A DNA stretch of 42,930 nt from Burkholderiaceae bacterium (GTDB lineage Bacteria; Pseudomonadota; Gammaproteobacteria; Burkholderiales; Burkholderiaceae_C). Shown here in pieces: positions 32,572-40,741 of this stretch. The stretch lies in contig JAUYTN010000066.1 in NCBI GenBank assembly GCA_030695205.1, positions 1 through 42,930 of the forward strand. The letters are read 5' to 3'. The notes beneath the pieces are model-generated. The model was not told the DNA's origin. It saw only the letters and a list, made by a program, of their open reading frames with translations, and did not search any database. Each line of letters opens with the position of its first letter. Within the stretch, counting starts at the first letter, position 1. The translations under genes were made by a program, and so were the position numbers.

Positions 32572-33621
32572 CTATGGGGTCACGCTGATGCCGTTGGGGC
32601 CGGCACCCACCGGCACGGTGGCGACCGGCTTGTGCGCGACCAGGTCGATCACGGTGACCGTGTTGTCGTACAGGTTGCTCACATAGGCCTGCCGACCGTC
32701 CGCATCGACCACGACCCCGTGCGCACCCCGTCCAGTGCGGATGCTGGCGGTGACCTTGAAGGAGGTCAAGTCGATCACGCTCACCGTCCGCCCGGGGTTC
32801 TTGCGGCTGCCCTGGTTCGCCACCAACAGGCGCTGGCTGTCCGGGGTCGCAAACAGCTGGATGGGACCGTCTCCGACGGGGACCTTGCGCACCACTTCGT
32901 GGGTCTTCGGGTCGATGACGGCCACCCGGTCCTCCTGCGACAGCGACACGAACGCCAGGCGCCCGTCGCCGGTGAACCCCACCTGGGCCGGCCCCCGGCC
33001 CACGGGAATGCTCGCGACCTCCTTGCGGCTGGCCGTGTCGATGACGGACACGGTGCCGCCCTTGAGGTTGGCCACATAGGCCTGCCGCCCGTCCGGGCTC
33101 AGCCGGATGCCATGCGGGAACGCGCCGGTGGCGATGGTGGCGACCACCTTCATCGCTATGGCGTCCACCACGCTGACGGTGTTGTCGCCGCCGTTGGTCA
33201 CATAGACCCAGCGGCCGTCCGGGGACACCACGACGTGCGCGGGATGGTTGCCGACGGGCACCTTGCCCACCACCGTGTCGGTAGTGGTGTCGATGGCCCA
33301 GACCTCCCCGGGGATGGCCATGGCTGTGTGTTCGGCACCCGACGTTCCCTGGTGGGCCGCGTGGCCAGAGTCGGCGGGCGGTGTGCCGTTGTGGGTCACC
33401 CAGACCCGCTGCCCGTCGGCGGTGGCCTGGACGTTGTGCGCGCCTGCGCCGACGGTGACGGTGCGCACGGTCTGGCGGGTGTCGGTCGCGATCACGCTGA
33501 CCGTGCCGTCGGTTTCATTGGCGACGTAGACCTTGGGCGCGGCCAGGGCGGCGGAGATCCCGCCCAGGGCGAGGCAGGCGGACAACAGGGTGAATCGCAT
33601 GGGATAGTTTCGGATGTTCAT
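32572..33621 (-). CDS. YncE-like periplasmic seven-bladed beta-propeller
   Basis: A 349-residue secreted protein. The signal peptide (MRFTLLSACLALGGISAALAA, after MNIRNYP) is followed by seven units of the YVxNxxxxTVSVID type, counted from KVYVANETDGTVSVIA to QAYVSNLYDNTVTVID. YncE-like propellers occur in many metal operons; ligand unknown. A GAGGAAC site precedes ATG 33621. It is nine bases after the multicopper oxidase. Confidence 0.85.
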   Translation of the reverse strand: MNIRNYPMRFTLLSACLALGGISAALAAPKVYVANETDGTVSVIATDTRQTVRTVTVGAGAHNVQATADGQRVWVTHNGTPPADSGHAAHQGTSGAEHTAMAIPGEVWAIDTTTDTVVGKVPVGNHPAHVVVSPDGRWVYVTNGGDNTVSVVDAIAMKVVATIATGAFPHGIRLSPDGRQAYVANLKGGTVSVIDTASRKEVASIPVGRGPAQVGFTGDGRLAFVSLSQEDRVAVIDPKTHEVVRKVPVGDGPIQLFATPDSQRLLVANQGSRKNPGRTVSVIDLTSFKVTASIRTGRGAHGVVVDADGRQAYVSNLYDNTVTVIDLVAHKPVATVPVGAGPNGISVTP

Positions 33622-33630
33622 GTGGGTTCC

Positions 33631-35271
33631 TCAAGCCTTGACCTGGTAGCGAAGCATCATTCCCGCTTCGGCGTGTTCCAGCGTGTGGCAGTGAAAGACA
33701 TAGTCCTGATCGCCGGCGTGGGGGTGCGAGAAGTCGATGGCAACCTTCACCGACTCGCCCGGCCAGACCTGCAGGGTGTCCACCACCCCCAGGTCTTGCG
33801 GCAGCAGGCCGCGAGCGCCGGCCAGGGGGCGGATCTGTGCCGGGCTGCCCCGGCGTTCAAGCACCCGGAACGAAAAGCCGTGCAGGTGCATGGGGTGCGG
33901 CATGCTGCGTTCGGCGTTCTCGATCAACCAGGTCTCGCGCGCGCCCCGCTGCACGGTCAACGCCACGGTCGCGTGGTCGAACACCCCGCCATTGATGGTC
34001 CAGTGGCCCTGGCCGTCGTGACCCAGCCGCATGCGGCGCGGCGTGCCCGCCGGTTCGACCGGTGTGGCGAGGCTGGACAGCCGGGAGGGCATGCGCCGGT
34101 CATAGGGCACTCCGGCTGCCGCCAGGTCAATACGCATCAGTGCCCTCGCATCGCCTTCCATCGCCATGGCGGCGGGCGCGGCGGCACCGAGGGCCGCGCC
34201 GTGCTGGCTGTGGTCCATCGCCGCCATATCGTGTCCACCCTCCTGGTGCATCGGGTCGAAAGGCAGCGAGGCCAGGGTCACCGGCCGACCGCCTTCGGCT
34301 TCCCGGAAGTCCACCAGCACATCCAGCCGCTGACCGGGCGAAAGGAAGGTCTGTTCGATGCGCACGGGCTGGGCCAGCAATCCACCGTCCGTGCCCGTCA
34401 AATAGAAGCCCAGGGCGCGGCCCTGCTGCAGGAACGCCAGCCGGTAGCTGCGCGCGTTGCTGCCGTTAAGGATGCGAAAGCGCACGATGCGGCGCCCCGC
34501 CTTGAGCACCGGACGCTCGGTCAGGTTGACCATCAGCCGGCTGCCCACCCAGCCACCAAAAGACTGGGCGGCGCTGGGCGCGTACTGGAGACGTCCCTGT
34601 GCATCGAATTCCTTGTCCTGCAGCACCAGCGGGATCTCGGACTCACCCAGCGCCAGCGCCAGTTCCTTGCGCAGGGCGGCCTCGTCGTCGTCCTCGACGA
34701 AGAACAGGCTGGCCAGCCCGTGGTAAGCCTGCCGGGGAATGAAGCCGTGCGCATGGGGGTGGTACCAGTACATCGAGGACCGGTCCTGCACGGTGAAGGC
34801 GTAGTCCATCTGCTGACCCGGTGCCACCACGTGGAGCCCGTTGCCGTCGTTGCGCGAATCCACGCTCAGGCCGTGCCAGTGAATGACGGTGGGCTGATCG
34901 ATGCGGTTGATCAGCTTGACCCGCATCTGATCGCCCTGTCGGGCCAGCAGCGCCGGGTTGAGGAATTTCTTGCCGCCCGACTCCACGGCATAGGCCAGGA
35001 CGGGGGTGCGCTGCCCCGGCAGCACCTCGATCTCGCTGCGGACCACATGGACCTCCTTGAAGTCCGTCACGGGCAGCACCCCGAAGAGGCCACTGGTGCC
35101 CGGCAGGCGCAAGGGGTTGGAGAAGCCCGTCGCCTGCGCTTCAAGGCGCAGGACCTCGTCGGTAGAAAGGCCTGACGGCGTGGCTGAGGCGGCCCAGGCG
35201 CCCGGGCAGGCTGCTGCTGCCCCCAGCGCGCCCATGCCGCCCAGAAACTGCCGCCGTGAAGAAATCGACAT
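33631..35271 (-). CDS. Multicopper oxidase, Tat-exported
   Basis: A 546-residue periplasmic oxidase. The Tat signal SRRQFLGGMGALGAAAACPGAWA is at the N-terminus. Copper-site motifs are HWHGL, WYHPHAHG, HPMHLHGFSF and HCHTLEHAEAGMM, covering the type 1 and trinuclear sites. It probably oxidises Cu(I) to the less toxic Cu(II). ATG 35271 has AGGAG eight bases upstream; the GTG one codon earlier is less likely. It is followed closely by the YncE-like gene. Confidence 0.9.
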   Translation of the reverse strand: MSISSRRQFLGGMGALGAAAACPGAWAASATPSGLSTDEVLRLEAQATGFSNPLRLPGTSGLFGVLPVTDFKEVHVVRSEIEVLPGQRTPVLAYAVESGGKKFLNPALLARQGDQMRVKLINRIDQPTVIHWHGLSVDSRNDGNGLHVVAPGQQMDYAFTVQDRSSMYWYHPHAHGFIPRQAYHGLASLFFVEDDDEAALRKELALALGESEIPLVLQDKEFDAQGRLQYAPSAAQSFGGWVGSRLMVNLTERPVLKAGRRIVRFRILNGSNARSYRLAFLQQGRALGFYLTGTDGGLLAQPVRIEQTFLSPGQRLDVLVDFREAEGGRPVTLASLPFDPMHQEGGHDMAAMDHSQHGAALGAAAPAAMAMEGDARALMRIDLAAAGVPYDRRMPSRLSSLATPVEPAGTPRRMRLGHDGQGHWTINGGVFDHATVALTVQRGARETWLIENAERSMPHPMHLHGFSFRVLERRGSPAQIRPLAGARGLLPQDLGVVDTLQVWPGESVKVAIDFSHPHAGDQDYVFHCHTLEHAEAGMMLRYQVKA

Positions 35272-35328
35272 CACACAATCTCCTGAACTAAATACGAAAA
35301 CAGGAACAGCGTCAGAACGTCGGCGCGA

Positions 35329-35838
35329 TCACTGGGCGCCGGGTTTGGCGGGCGATGGCGGCATGCGCTGCATCATCATTTCCATCATGTTTTGCATCAT
35401 GTCCATGCGCATCTCCATCATTTGATGCCGCTGCGTCAGATCCGGCGTGGCCGCGCCCGGGGCACCCATCCCCTGCATCCCCGACGTGCCGGCCATACCG
35501 CCCATGGGCTTCATGGCTTTCATCATGTCCATGCCCTCTTGCATGGCTTTCATGTGCTCGACCATCAGAGCCTCGCGTTCGGCCGGCGTCTTGGCGGCCG
35601 CCATCCTGGTGCGCAGCGTCTGCATCGTGGCCATGTGCTGCTGCATGTGCTCCTGCATCTGCGGCATCGACGACATGCCCATGGGCATGCCTGCTTGGGG
35701 TGTGGTCGGCTGGGTCGCGGTGCTGGTCGCCGAAGTGGACGGGTGGTGCTGGGTGTGGTCGGTGGTTTGCTGCGCCGCGGCGGAGACCGCCGCACCGGCG
35801 ACAGCCACGGACAGAAGGGTTCGGATCAAGGTGGACAT
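35329..35838 (-). CDS. Met/His-rich periplasmic copper-binding protein
   Basis: A 169-residue protein with signal peptide MSTLIRTLLSVAVAGAAVSAAA. The mature part has HTQHHP and many MxM and MM clusters (MPMGMSSMPQMQEHMQQHM, MMEMRMDMMQNMMEMMMQ), which would bind Cu(I). Helical throughout. First gene of the second half of the copper cluster, with a cop-box-like site 87 bases upstream and an AAAGGAA ribosome site. Confidence 0.8.
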   Translation of the reverse strand: MSTLIRTLLSVAVAGAAVSAAAQQTTDHTQHHPSTSATSTATQPTTPQAGMPMGMSSMPQMQEHMQQHMATMQTLRTRMAAAKTPAEREALMVEHMKAMQEGMDMMKAMKPMGGMAGTSGMQGMGAPGAATPDLTQRHQMMEMRMDMMQNMMEMMMQRMPPSPAKPGAQ

Positions 35839-35924
35839 GTCGATTTCCTTTCGTGACAGAACGCATGGCGAAATGCCATGGGGTCACTGTAGGAATCGAC
35901 CCAGGTCGGCAAGATGACCCGGAG

Positions 35925-35939
35925 ATGACAAAAAAGTCA
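35925..35939 (-). promoter_or_regulatory. Cop-box-like site upstream of the Met-rich gene
   Basis: Minus strand TGACTTTTTTGTCAT, matching the CopR/CusR-type consensus TGACAnnTnTGTAAT with two differences. It lies just after the cytochrome gene and before the Met-rich gene, suggesting that CopR restarts transcription here. Confidence 0.6.
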
Positions 35940-35942
35940 GGT

Positions 35943-36449
35943 TCAGCGCGGTGACTGCTGCTGAGCCTGCCGGTTGATGTCGTCGTGGTGGCGTCGTGTC
36001 TCTGGCGCCCATTGCGACTTGATCCAGGACAGCACGGCCACAATGTCGGCATCGCTGAGTGAATCGCCAAAGGCGGGCATGTTGGTGGCGTAGTCGGGCA
36101 TGCCGACGGCCTTCGCCACCCCTTCCTTGGTGATGCGAATCAGCACATCGTCCGGGTGGTGCCACGTGTGGCCGCTTGCATCGTGGGGAGGTGCAGGCAA
36201 TCGCCCATCGGCGCCTCTTTCGCGCCAGTTGGCTTGCCCCTCCAGATGGACGCCGTGGCAACTCGCGCAGCGGGCCTGATAAATCAGCGCCCCCTGTTTG
36301 AGCATCGCGGCGTCATCCATGCGAAGCATCCCGACAGGAACTGGCTGGAAGCGGTCCGCAGATCGCCACCATAGAAAGGCTGCGGTCGTCCCGGCGAGTG
36401 CCAGGACGACCGCAGTTGAACGGAGGAAACCTGCGCGCTGAAGAATCAC
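35943..36449 (-). CDS. Membrane-anchored c-type cytochrome
   Basis: A 168-residue protein with an uncleaved-looking membrane segment (residues 11-28) and one haem site CASCH (61-65). MPAFGDSLSDADIVAVLSWIK supplies the Met ligand and last helix of a class I cytochrome c. It faces the periplasm and may accept or donate electrons for the multicopper oxidases. The GTG start at 36449 overlaps the CusF-like stop (GTGA). Confidence 0.82.
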   Translation of the reverse strand: MILQRAGFLRSTAVVLALAGTTAAFLWWRSADRFQPVPVGMLRMDDAAMLKQGALIYQARCASCHGVHLEGQANWRERGADGRLPAPPHDASGHTWHHPDDVLIRITKEGVAKAVGMPDYATNMPAFGDSLSDADIVAVLSWIKSQWAPETRRHHDDINRQAQQQSPR

Positions 36450-36784
36450 TTCGCTGGCTGGATGTCGGTCACCGTCATCTGACCGTTCTCGTTCGTTGCC
36501 ATGAACTGGATCTTGGCGCCGACGCTGGTCTTGTCCAGCAAGGCCTTGTCCTTGGCCACGAACACCATGGTCATGCCGGGCATGTCCATGTGCTTGATGT
36601 CACCGTGCTTGATGGTGATCTTGCCGGCGTCCTTGTCGATCTTGCGGACCTCGCCGTCGGTCATGCCGGGCATGGCCGCCATGCCCATTTTTCCGTGGTC
36701 CATGTTCATCTGGGCTAACACCGGGTTGACGGCAAAGGCCGTGAAGGCCAGTGCGCCCGCACTCAAAATCACTCGCAGCTTCAT
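36446..36784 (-). CDS. CusF-like periplasmic copper-binding protein
   Basis: A 112-residue protein with signal peptide MKLRVILSAGALAFTAFAVNPVLA. The mature part has the CusF/PcoE-type fold pattern EVRKIDKDAGKITIKHGDI, HMDMPGMTMVFVAKD and ANENGQMTVTDIQ. A His and two Met residues likely hold Cu(I); the stacking Trp of E. coli CusF is not seen. ATG 36784 has AAAGGAA upstream, so the longer open frame is not used. Confidence 0.85.
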   Translation of the reverse strand: MKLRVILSAGALAFTAFAVNPVLAQMNMDHGKMGMAAMPGMTDGEVRKIDKDAGKITIKHGDIKHMDMPGMTMVFVAKDKALLDKTSVGAKIQFMATNENGQMTVTDIQPAK

Positions 36785-36825
36785 CGTGAATTCCTTTCGT
36801 TGAGTGGAGATCACCAGAAGAAGGC

Positions 36826-37320
36826 TCACTTGGCCGCTACCTTGACCTGGCCCTTCATGCCAGCGTCGAAATGGCCCACGTGCAAACACGCGAAATCCAC
36901 GGTGCCGGCCTCGGTGAACTGCCAGATCACCTCACCTTGTTTGCCGGGCGCCAGCGAGATCTTGTTGGGCTCGTCGTGCTCCATGTCGGGGAACTTCTTC
37001 ATCACCTCGTAGTGCTCCGCCAGCTCTTTGGGCGTGCCCAGGCTGAACTCGTGTTTGACGCTGTCGGTGTTCCTCAGGACGAAGCGGATAGTTTCACCCC
37101 GCTTGACCTGGATGTCCGACGGCTTGAATCGCATGCCGTTGCTCATGTCGACCTGGATCGTGCGCGTGACCTTGGCGGCGACACCCGGTTTGCCGATGGG
37201 TGACTCTTCGTGGTGGCCGCCGCCATGGGTGCCGCCAGCGAAGACCGCAGACGCAGCCAAAGCTGCAGCAGCGAAAACAAAGCCAGAGCGGGAAGCGACG
37301 TTGAACTTGAGGGATTTCAT
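36826..37320 (-). CDS. Cupredoxin-domain copper protein
   Basis: A 164-residue protein with signal peptide ending VFAGGTHGGGHHEE, a His-rich start. The cupredoxin core reads FKPSDIQVKRGETIRFVLRNTDSVKHEFSLG and TVDFACLHVGHFDAGMKGQVKV, where His, Cys, His and Met form a type 1 copper site. AAGGA precedes ATG 37320. A periplasmic copper carrier for the neighbouring oxidase is likely. Confidence 0.88.
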   Translation of the reverse strand: MKSLKFNVASRSGFVFAAAALAASAVFAGGTHGGGHHEESPIGKPGVAAKVTRTIQVDMSNGMRFKPSDIQVKRGETIRFVLRNTDSVKHEFSLGTPKELAEHYEVMKKFPDMEHDEPNKISLAPGKQGEVIWQFTEAGTVDFACLHVGHFDAGMKGQVKVAAK

Positions 37321-37390
37321 GGTTGTCCTTGGGGTTTTGGTTGGGGAAGCGGTTGAGGAAAAACGGTGGTGAGGCGTGCAATGGCCCATT

Positions 37391-38785
37391 TCAGTGGGAC
37401 ATACTTTTGGCGGTGGGTTTGATCGCCGTGGCGGCAGCCGGGGTCGTATCGCTGCTGGCTGCTGGGCGCGGCGTTGGCGGGAGCGCGCCGTTCCATTCGT
37501 AGGCCACGGTGCCTTCAGGGAACTTGTACGGACCCGGGTCCTTGTAGTCGCCTGGTTTTTGGTCCTTGCGCACCTTGAAGACCGTGAACATCCCACCCAT
37601 TTCCAGCGGGCCGAACTGGCCAGTGCCGGTCATCATGGGCGCCGTGTTGTCGGGAATGGGCATCTGCATCTCGCCCATATCGGCCATGCCGCGTTCGCCC
37701 ATGAGCATGTAGTCGGGCGCGACCTTCTGGATCTTCTTGACCAGGCCGCGGTGGTCCACGCCGATCAGGGTGGGCACGTCGTGCCCCATGGCGTTCATGG
37801 TGTGGTGGCTCTTGTGGCAGTGCATGGCCCAGTCGCCTTCCTCGTCGGCGATCAGCTCGATCTGGCGCATCTGCCCCACAGCCACATCGGTGGTGACCTC
37901 ATACCAGCGGGTGCTCGGTGGGGTCGGTCCGCCGTCCGTACCCGTGACCAGAAACTCGTGGCCGTGCAGGTGGATCGGGTGGTTGGTCATGGTGAGGTTG
38001 CCCACCCGAATGCGCACGCGGTCGTTCAGGCGCACGTTGAGCGTGTCGATGGCTGGGAACACCCGGCTGTTCCAGCACCAGATGTTGAAGTCGGTCATGG
38101 TGTTGACCTTGGGCGTCTTGCTGCCAGGCTCCACGTCGAAGGCGTTGAGCAGGAAGCAGAAGTCGCGGTCCACCTCGCTGATGTGCGGGTGTTTGGCCTT
38201 GGGGTGGGTCACCCACATGCCCATCATGCCCATGGCCATCTGCACCATCTCGTCGGCGTGCGGGTGGTACATGAAGGTGCCAGGGCGCCGAGCCTCGAAC
38301 TCGTAGACATAAGTCTTGCCCACGGGAATGGCGCGCTGATTCAACCCCCCCACGCCGTCCATGCCGCTGGGCAGGCGCTGGCCGTGCCAGTGGATGGTGG
38401 TGTGCTCGGGCAGCTTGTTGGTCACGAAGATGCGCACGCGGTCGCCCTCCACCACCTCGATGGTCGGGCCTGGGCTCTGACCGTTGTAGCCCCACATGTT
38501 GACCTTGAAGCCCGGCGAGACCTCGCGCACCACGGGCTCGGCCACCAGGTGGAATTCCTTGACGCCTTTGTTCATGCGCCAGGGCAGCGTCCAGCCGTTG
38601 AGCGTGACCACCGGGTTGTAGGGTCGGCCGGACTGTGGCACCAGCGGCGGCGCGGTGTCGACCGAAGTCTGGATGACCGGCTCGGGCAAGCCAGCCAAAG
38701 CAGAGCGGGCCACGGCCAGGCCGGCCACGGAGGCGGCGGCACCGGCGAAGAACTGTCGTCTGGAGTTGGTAGGGGTGTTGGTCAT
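37391..38785 (-). CDS. Multicopper oxidase, second copy, Tat-exported
   Basis: A 464-residue periplasmic oxidase. The Tat signal NSRRQFFAGAAASVAGLAVARSALA is followed by HWHG, MYHPHADEMVQM, NHPIHLHGHEF and HCHKSHHTMNAMGHD, all four copper-binding blocks. It differs from the oxidase at 33631 in length and in the Met-poor middle, so the two are not recent duplicates. AAAGGA precedes ATG 38785; the 15 codons upstream overlap the TolC-like gene and are not used. Confidence 0.9.
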   Translation of the reverse strand: MTNTPTNSRRQFFAGAAASVAGLAVARSALAGLPEPVIQTSVDTAPPLVPQSGRPYNPVVTLNGWTLPWRMNKGVKEFHLVAEPVVREVSPGFKVNMWGYNGQSPGPTIEVVEGDRVRIFVTNKLPEHTTIHWHGQRLPSGMDGVGGLNQRAIPVGKTYVYEFEARRPGTFMYHPHADEMVQMAMGMMGMWVTHPKAKHPHISEVDRDFCFLLNAFDVEPGSKTPKVNTMTDFNIWCWNSRVFPAIDTLNVRLNDRVRIRVGNLTMTNHPIHLHGHEFLVTGTDGGPTPPSTRWYEVTTDVAVGQMRQIELIADEEGDWAMHCHKSHHTMNAMGHDVPTLIGVDHRGLVKKIQKVAPDYMLMGERGMADMGEMQMPIPDNTAPMMTGTGQFGPLEMGGMFTVFKVRKDQKPGDYKDPGPYKFPEGTVAYEWNGALPPTPRPAASSDTTPAAATAIKPTAKSMSH

Positions 38786-38798
38786 GTGATGTGTCCTT

Positions 38799-39908
38799 TC
38801 AATGCGCTGCTGCTGCCGGAGCCTCGCCACCGGCGCCGCCCAGATTCACAAAACTGTCGGGCTCTCCGCCCTGCAAGACCCACTGCAGATCGGCCTCGGC
38901 CAGCCAGAAGTCGCGCTGTGCACCGATTGCATCCACAGTGGCCTGAGACTGGTTGCGCACCTCGTCCAGCAGGTCCCAGACACTCTTGAGCATGCCGTTG
39001 TAGTGCAGCACAGTCTCTTCGGTGATGAACTCACGGGTCTTCAGGATGTCGCCCTGGCTGTCCTGCGCCAAGGTGTGGGCGGCCCAATAAACGTTCATGG
39101 CTGACTTCGATAGCGCACGGTTGCGCAGGCTTTCTGCATCTGGCAACTGGTTGCGAACAGCATCACCGCGCTTTTGCAGGTCCGCTGCCGCCATGGGTTG
39201 CGCCGGGATGGCAGGCAACTGGTCTGGCAACACAAAGCCATCCTGAAGACCCGTTTGCCCCATCGTCTTGACCAGATTGGCCTGCGCCTGGGCGGCGGCT
39301 TGCTGCGCTCGCCTCATATTCATGCGTGCGTTGGAGGCGGCCAGTTGTACGGGAGACAGTTGCAGCTTGCTCCAGTTGCCCACCGTCACCATACGCTGCC
39401 CCAGCTCATAGGCCGCCTGGGCAGCCTCCAGCATGTCACGCTGATGCTTCAGGACCTGCTGGGCGGCCACAGCGTCAATCCAGGCTTTGCGCCCCGCCGC
39501 AGCCACCTCCAGCACCTCGCCGGTATCTTCGACGCGGCGCTGCAGGCTGGGGTCGAGTTCCGTCCAACGGCCCTCAGCGATCAGTTGCTCGTTCTTAGGA
39601 CCCAACCGAGCCAACGCACGGGCCAGATCGCGATGCACCATCCAGGCCATGCGAACCGCTACCTCTGCGGTGGGGATGGCAACTCCCATGGTGCTGCTCG
39701 GCGTAACGGCGGCGACGCTCACGTTGGTCTGCTCCCACTTGAGTACGTCGGCATGGCCGCGCTTGAACACTCCCACTGCGTCATTGGCACGGCGCCAGTC
39801 GGCCTCCTGCGTCGGGCTGGCCGTCTGCGCAGCCAGCGCGAATGGGACGACCAACAGGCCTGCCACCAGCAGCTGGCTTGTGGCTCGATAACTGAACAAA
39901 GGTTTCAC
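38799..39908 (-). CDS. TolC-like outer-membrane protein of the copper cluster
   Basis: A 369-residue protein with signal peptide ending VVPFALAAQ and long helices rich in Ala and Gln (ARMNMRRAQQAAAQAQANLVK; ETVLHYNGMLKSVWDLLDEVRNQSQATVDAIGAQRDFWLAEADLQWVLQG), as in TolC-type channels. It is shorter than usual (about 420-480). No CusA or CusB gene lies nearby, so its pump partner is unknown. GTG 39908 has AAGGAG upstream. First gene of the leftward copper unit, divergent from copR. Confidence 0.7.
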   Translation of the reverse strand: MKPLFSYRATSQLLVAGLLVVPFALAAQTASPTQEADWRRANDAVGVFKRGHADVLKWEQTNVSVAAVTPSSTMGVAIPTAEVAVRMAWMVHRDLARALARLGPKNEQLIAEGRWTELDPSLQRRVEDTGEVLEVAAAGRKAWIDAVAAQQVLKHQRDMLEAAQAAYELGQRMVTVGNWSKLQLSPVQLAASNARMNMRRAQQAAAQAQANLVKTMGQTGLQDGFVLPDQLPAIPAQPMAAADLQKRGDAVRNQLPDAESLRNRALSKSAMNVYWAAHTLAQDSQGDILKTREFITEETVLHYNGMLKSVWDLLDEVRNQSQATVDAIGAQRDFWLAEADLQWVLQGGEPDSFVNLGGAGGEAPAAAAH

Positions 39909-39984
39909 TGCAATCGCTCCTTTTGATGTGGATCAAGTGGTGCGGATTCTGGCGAGGCGAGTTCGTCACTTCCCTGTCGGTCAG

Positions 39985-39999
39985 ATTACAAAAATGTCA
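39985..39999. promoter_or_regulatory. Cop box between the TolC-like gene and copR
   Basis: ATTACAAAAATGTCA; its reverse complement TGACATTTTTGTAAT fits the cop-box consensus TGACAnnTnTGTAAT at every fixed position. It sits in the 146-bp divergent gap and probably serves both the copper operon and copRS. Confidence 0.75.
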
Positions 40000-40054
40000 G
40001 CTTTTGTCGCGCCCGCCTCGATACGGGCAAACTCGAGGTCAGGAGAACGTGAAC

Positions 40055-40741
40055 GTGAAAATTCTGATCGTCGAAGATGAGCCCAAAGCGGGTGACTACC
40101 TCAGACAAGGCCTGCGCGAGGCCGGCTTTGCCGTGGACCTCGTCCCCAACGGCGTGGACGGACTGCACCACGGCCTCGAAGGGGATCACGATCTGGTGAT
40201 CCTGGACGTCATGCTGCCGGGCATGGACGGGTGGCAGGTGCTCAAGAACCTGCGCAGCCAGGGGCGACAGATGCCCGTGCTGTTCCTCACAGCGCGCGAT
40301 CAGGTCGAAGACCGCGTCAAGGGACTTGAGCTGGGGGCCGATGACTACCTGGTCAAGCCGTTTTCGTTTGCCGAGTTGCTGGCCAGGGTCCGGACGATCC
40401 TGCGGCGCGGCCGCTCAGGTCTGGAAGCCACCTCGATGAAAGTGGCCGATCTGGAGCTTGACTTGCTGCGCCGTCGCGTGACCCGGGCCGGCAAGCGCAT
40501 CGATCTGACGGCCAAGGAATTCGGCCTGCTGGAGCTGCTGATGCGCCGCCACGGCGAGGTGCTGCCGCGCTCCCTGATCGCCTCCCAGGTGTGGGATGTG
40601 AATTTCGACAGCGACACCAATGTGATCGAGGTGGCCATGCGGCGTTTGCGGGCCAAGGTGGACGATGGATTCGAACCGCGCCTGATCCAGACCGTGCGCG
40701 GCATGGGCTACGTGCTCGAAGCACCCGAGGACGCCCACTGA
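40055..40741 (+). CDS. copR: Copper-type response regulator (CopR/CusR)
   Basis: A 228-residue OmpR-family regulator. MKILIVEDEPKAGDYLRQGL begins the receiver; Asp51 (VILDVMLPG) is phosphorylated and Lys100 (LVKPF) is conserved. The DNA-binding winged helix is residues about 125-225 (RIDLTAKEFGLLELLMRRHGEVLPRSLI). GTG 40055 is chosen because AGGAG lies nine bases upstream and the protein then begins MKILIVEDE; a GTG at 40049 is too close. It overlaps copS by one base. Likely activator of the cop boxes at 39985 and 35925. Confidence 0.9.
   Translation: MKILIVEDEPKAGDYLRQGLREAGFAVDLVPNGVDGLHHGLEGDHDLVILDVMLPGMDGWQVLKNLRSQGRQMPVLFLTARDQVEDRVKGLELGADDYLVKPFSFAELLARVRTILRRGRSGLEATSMKVADLELDLLRRRVTRAGKRIDLTAKEFGLLELLMRRHGEVLPRSLIASQVWDVNFDSDTNVIEVAMRRLRAKVDDGFEPRLIQTVRGMGYVLEAPEDAH

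Noticed and set aside
32560..35175. An 871-codon open frame on the plus strand
   Set aside because: It is antisense to the YncE-like and multicopper oxidase genes, has no family features and a His/Gln/Gly-heavy composition typical of a GC-rich shadow frame.
37376..38989. A 537-codon open frame on the plus strand
   Set aside because: Antisense to the well-supported multicopper oxidase at 37391-38785; His- and Val-rich low-complexity translation.
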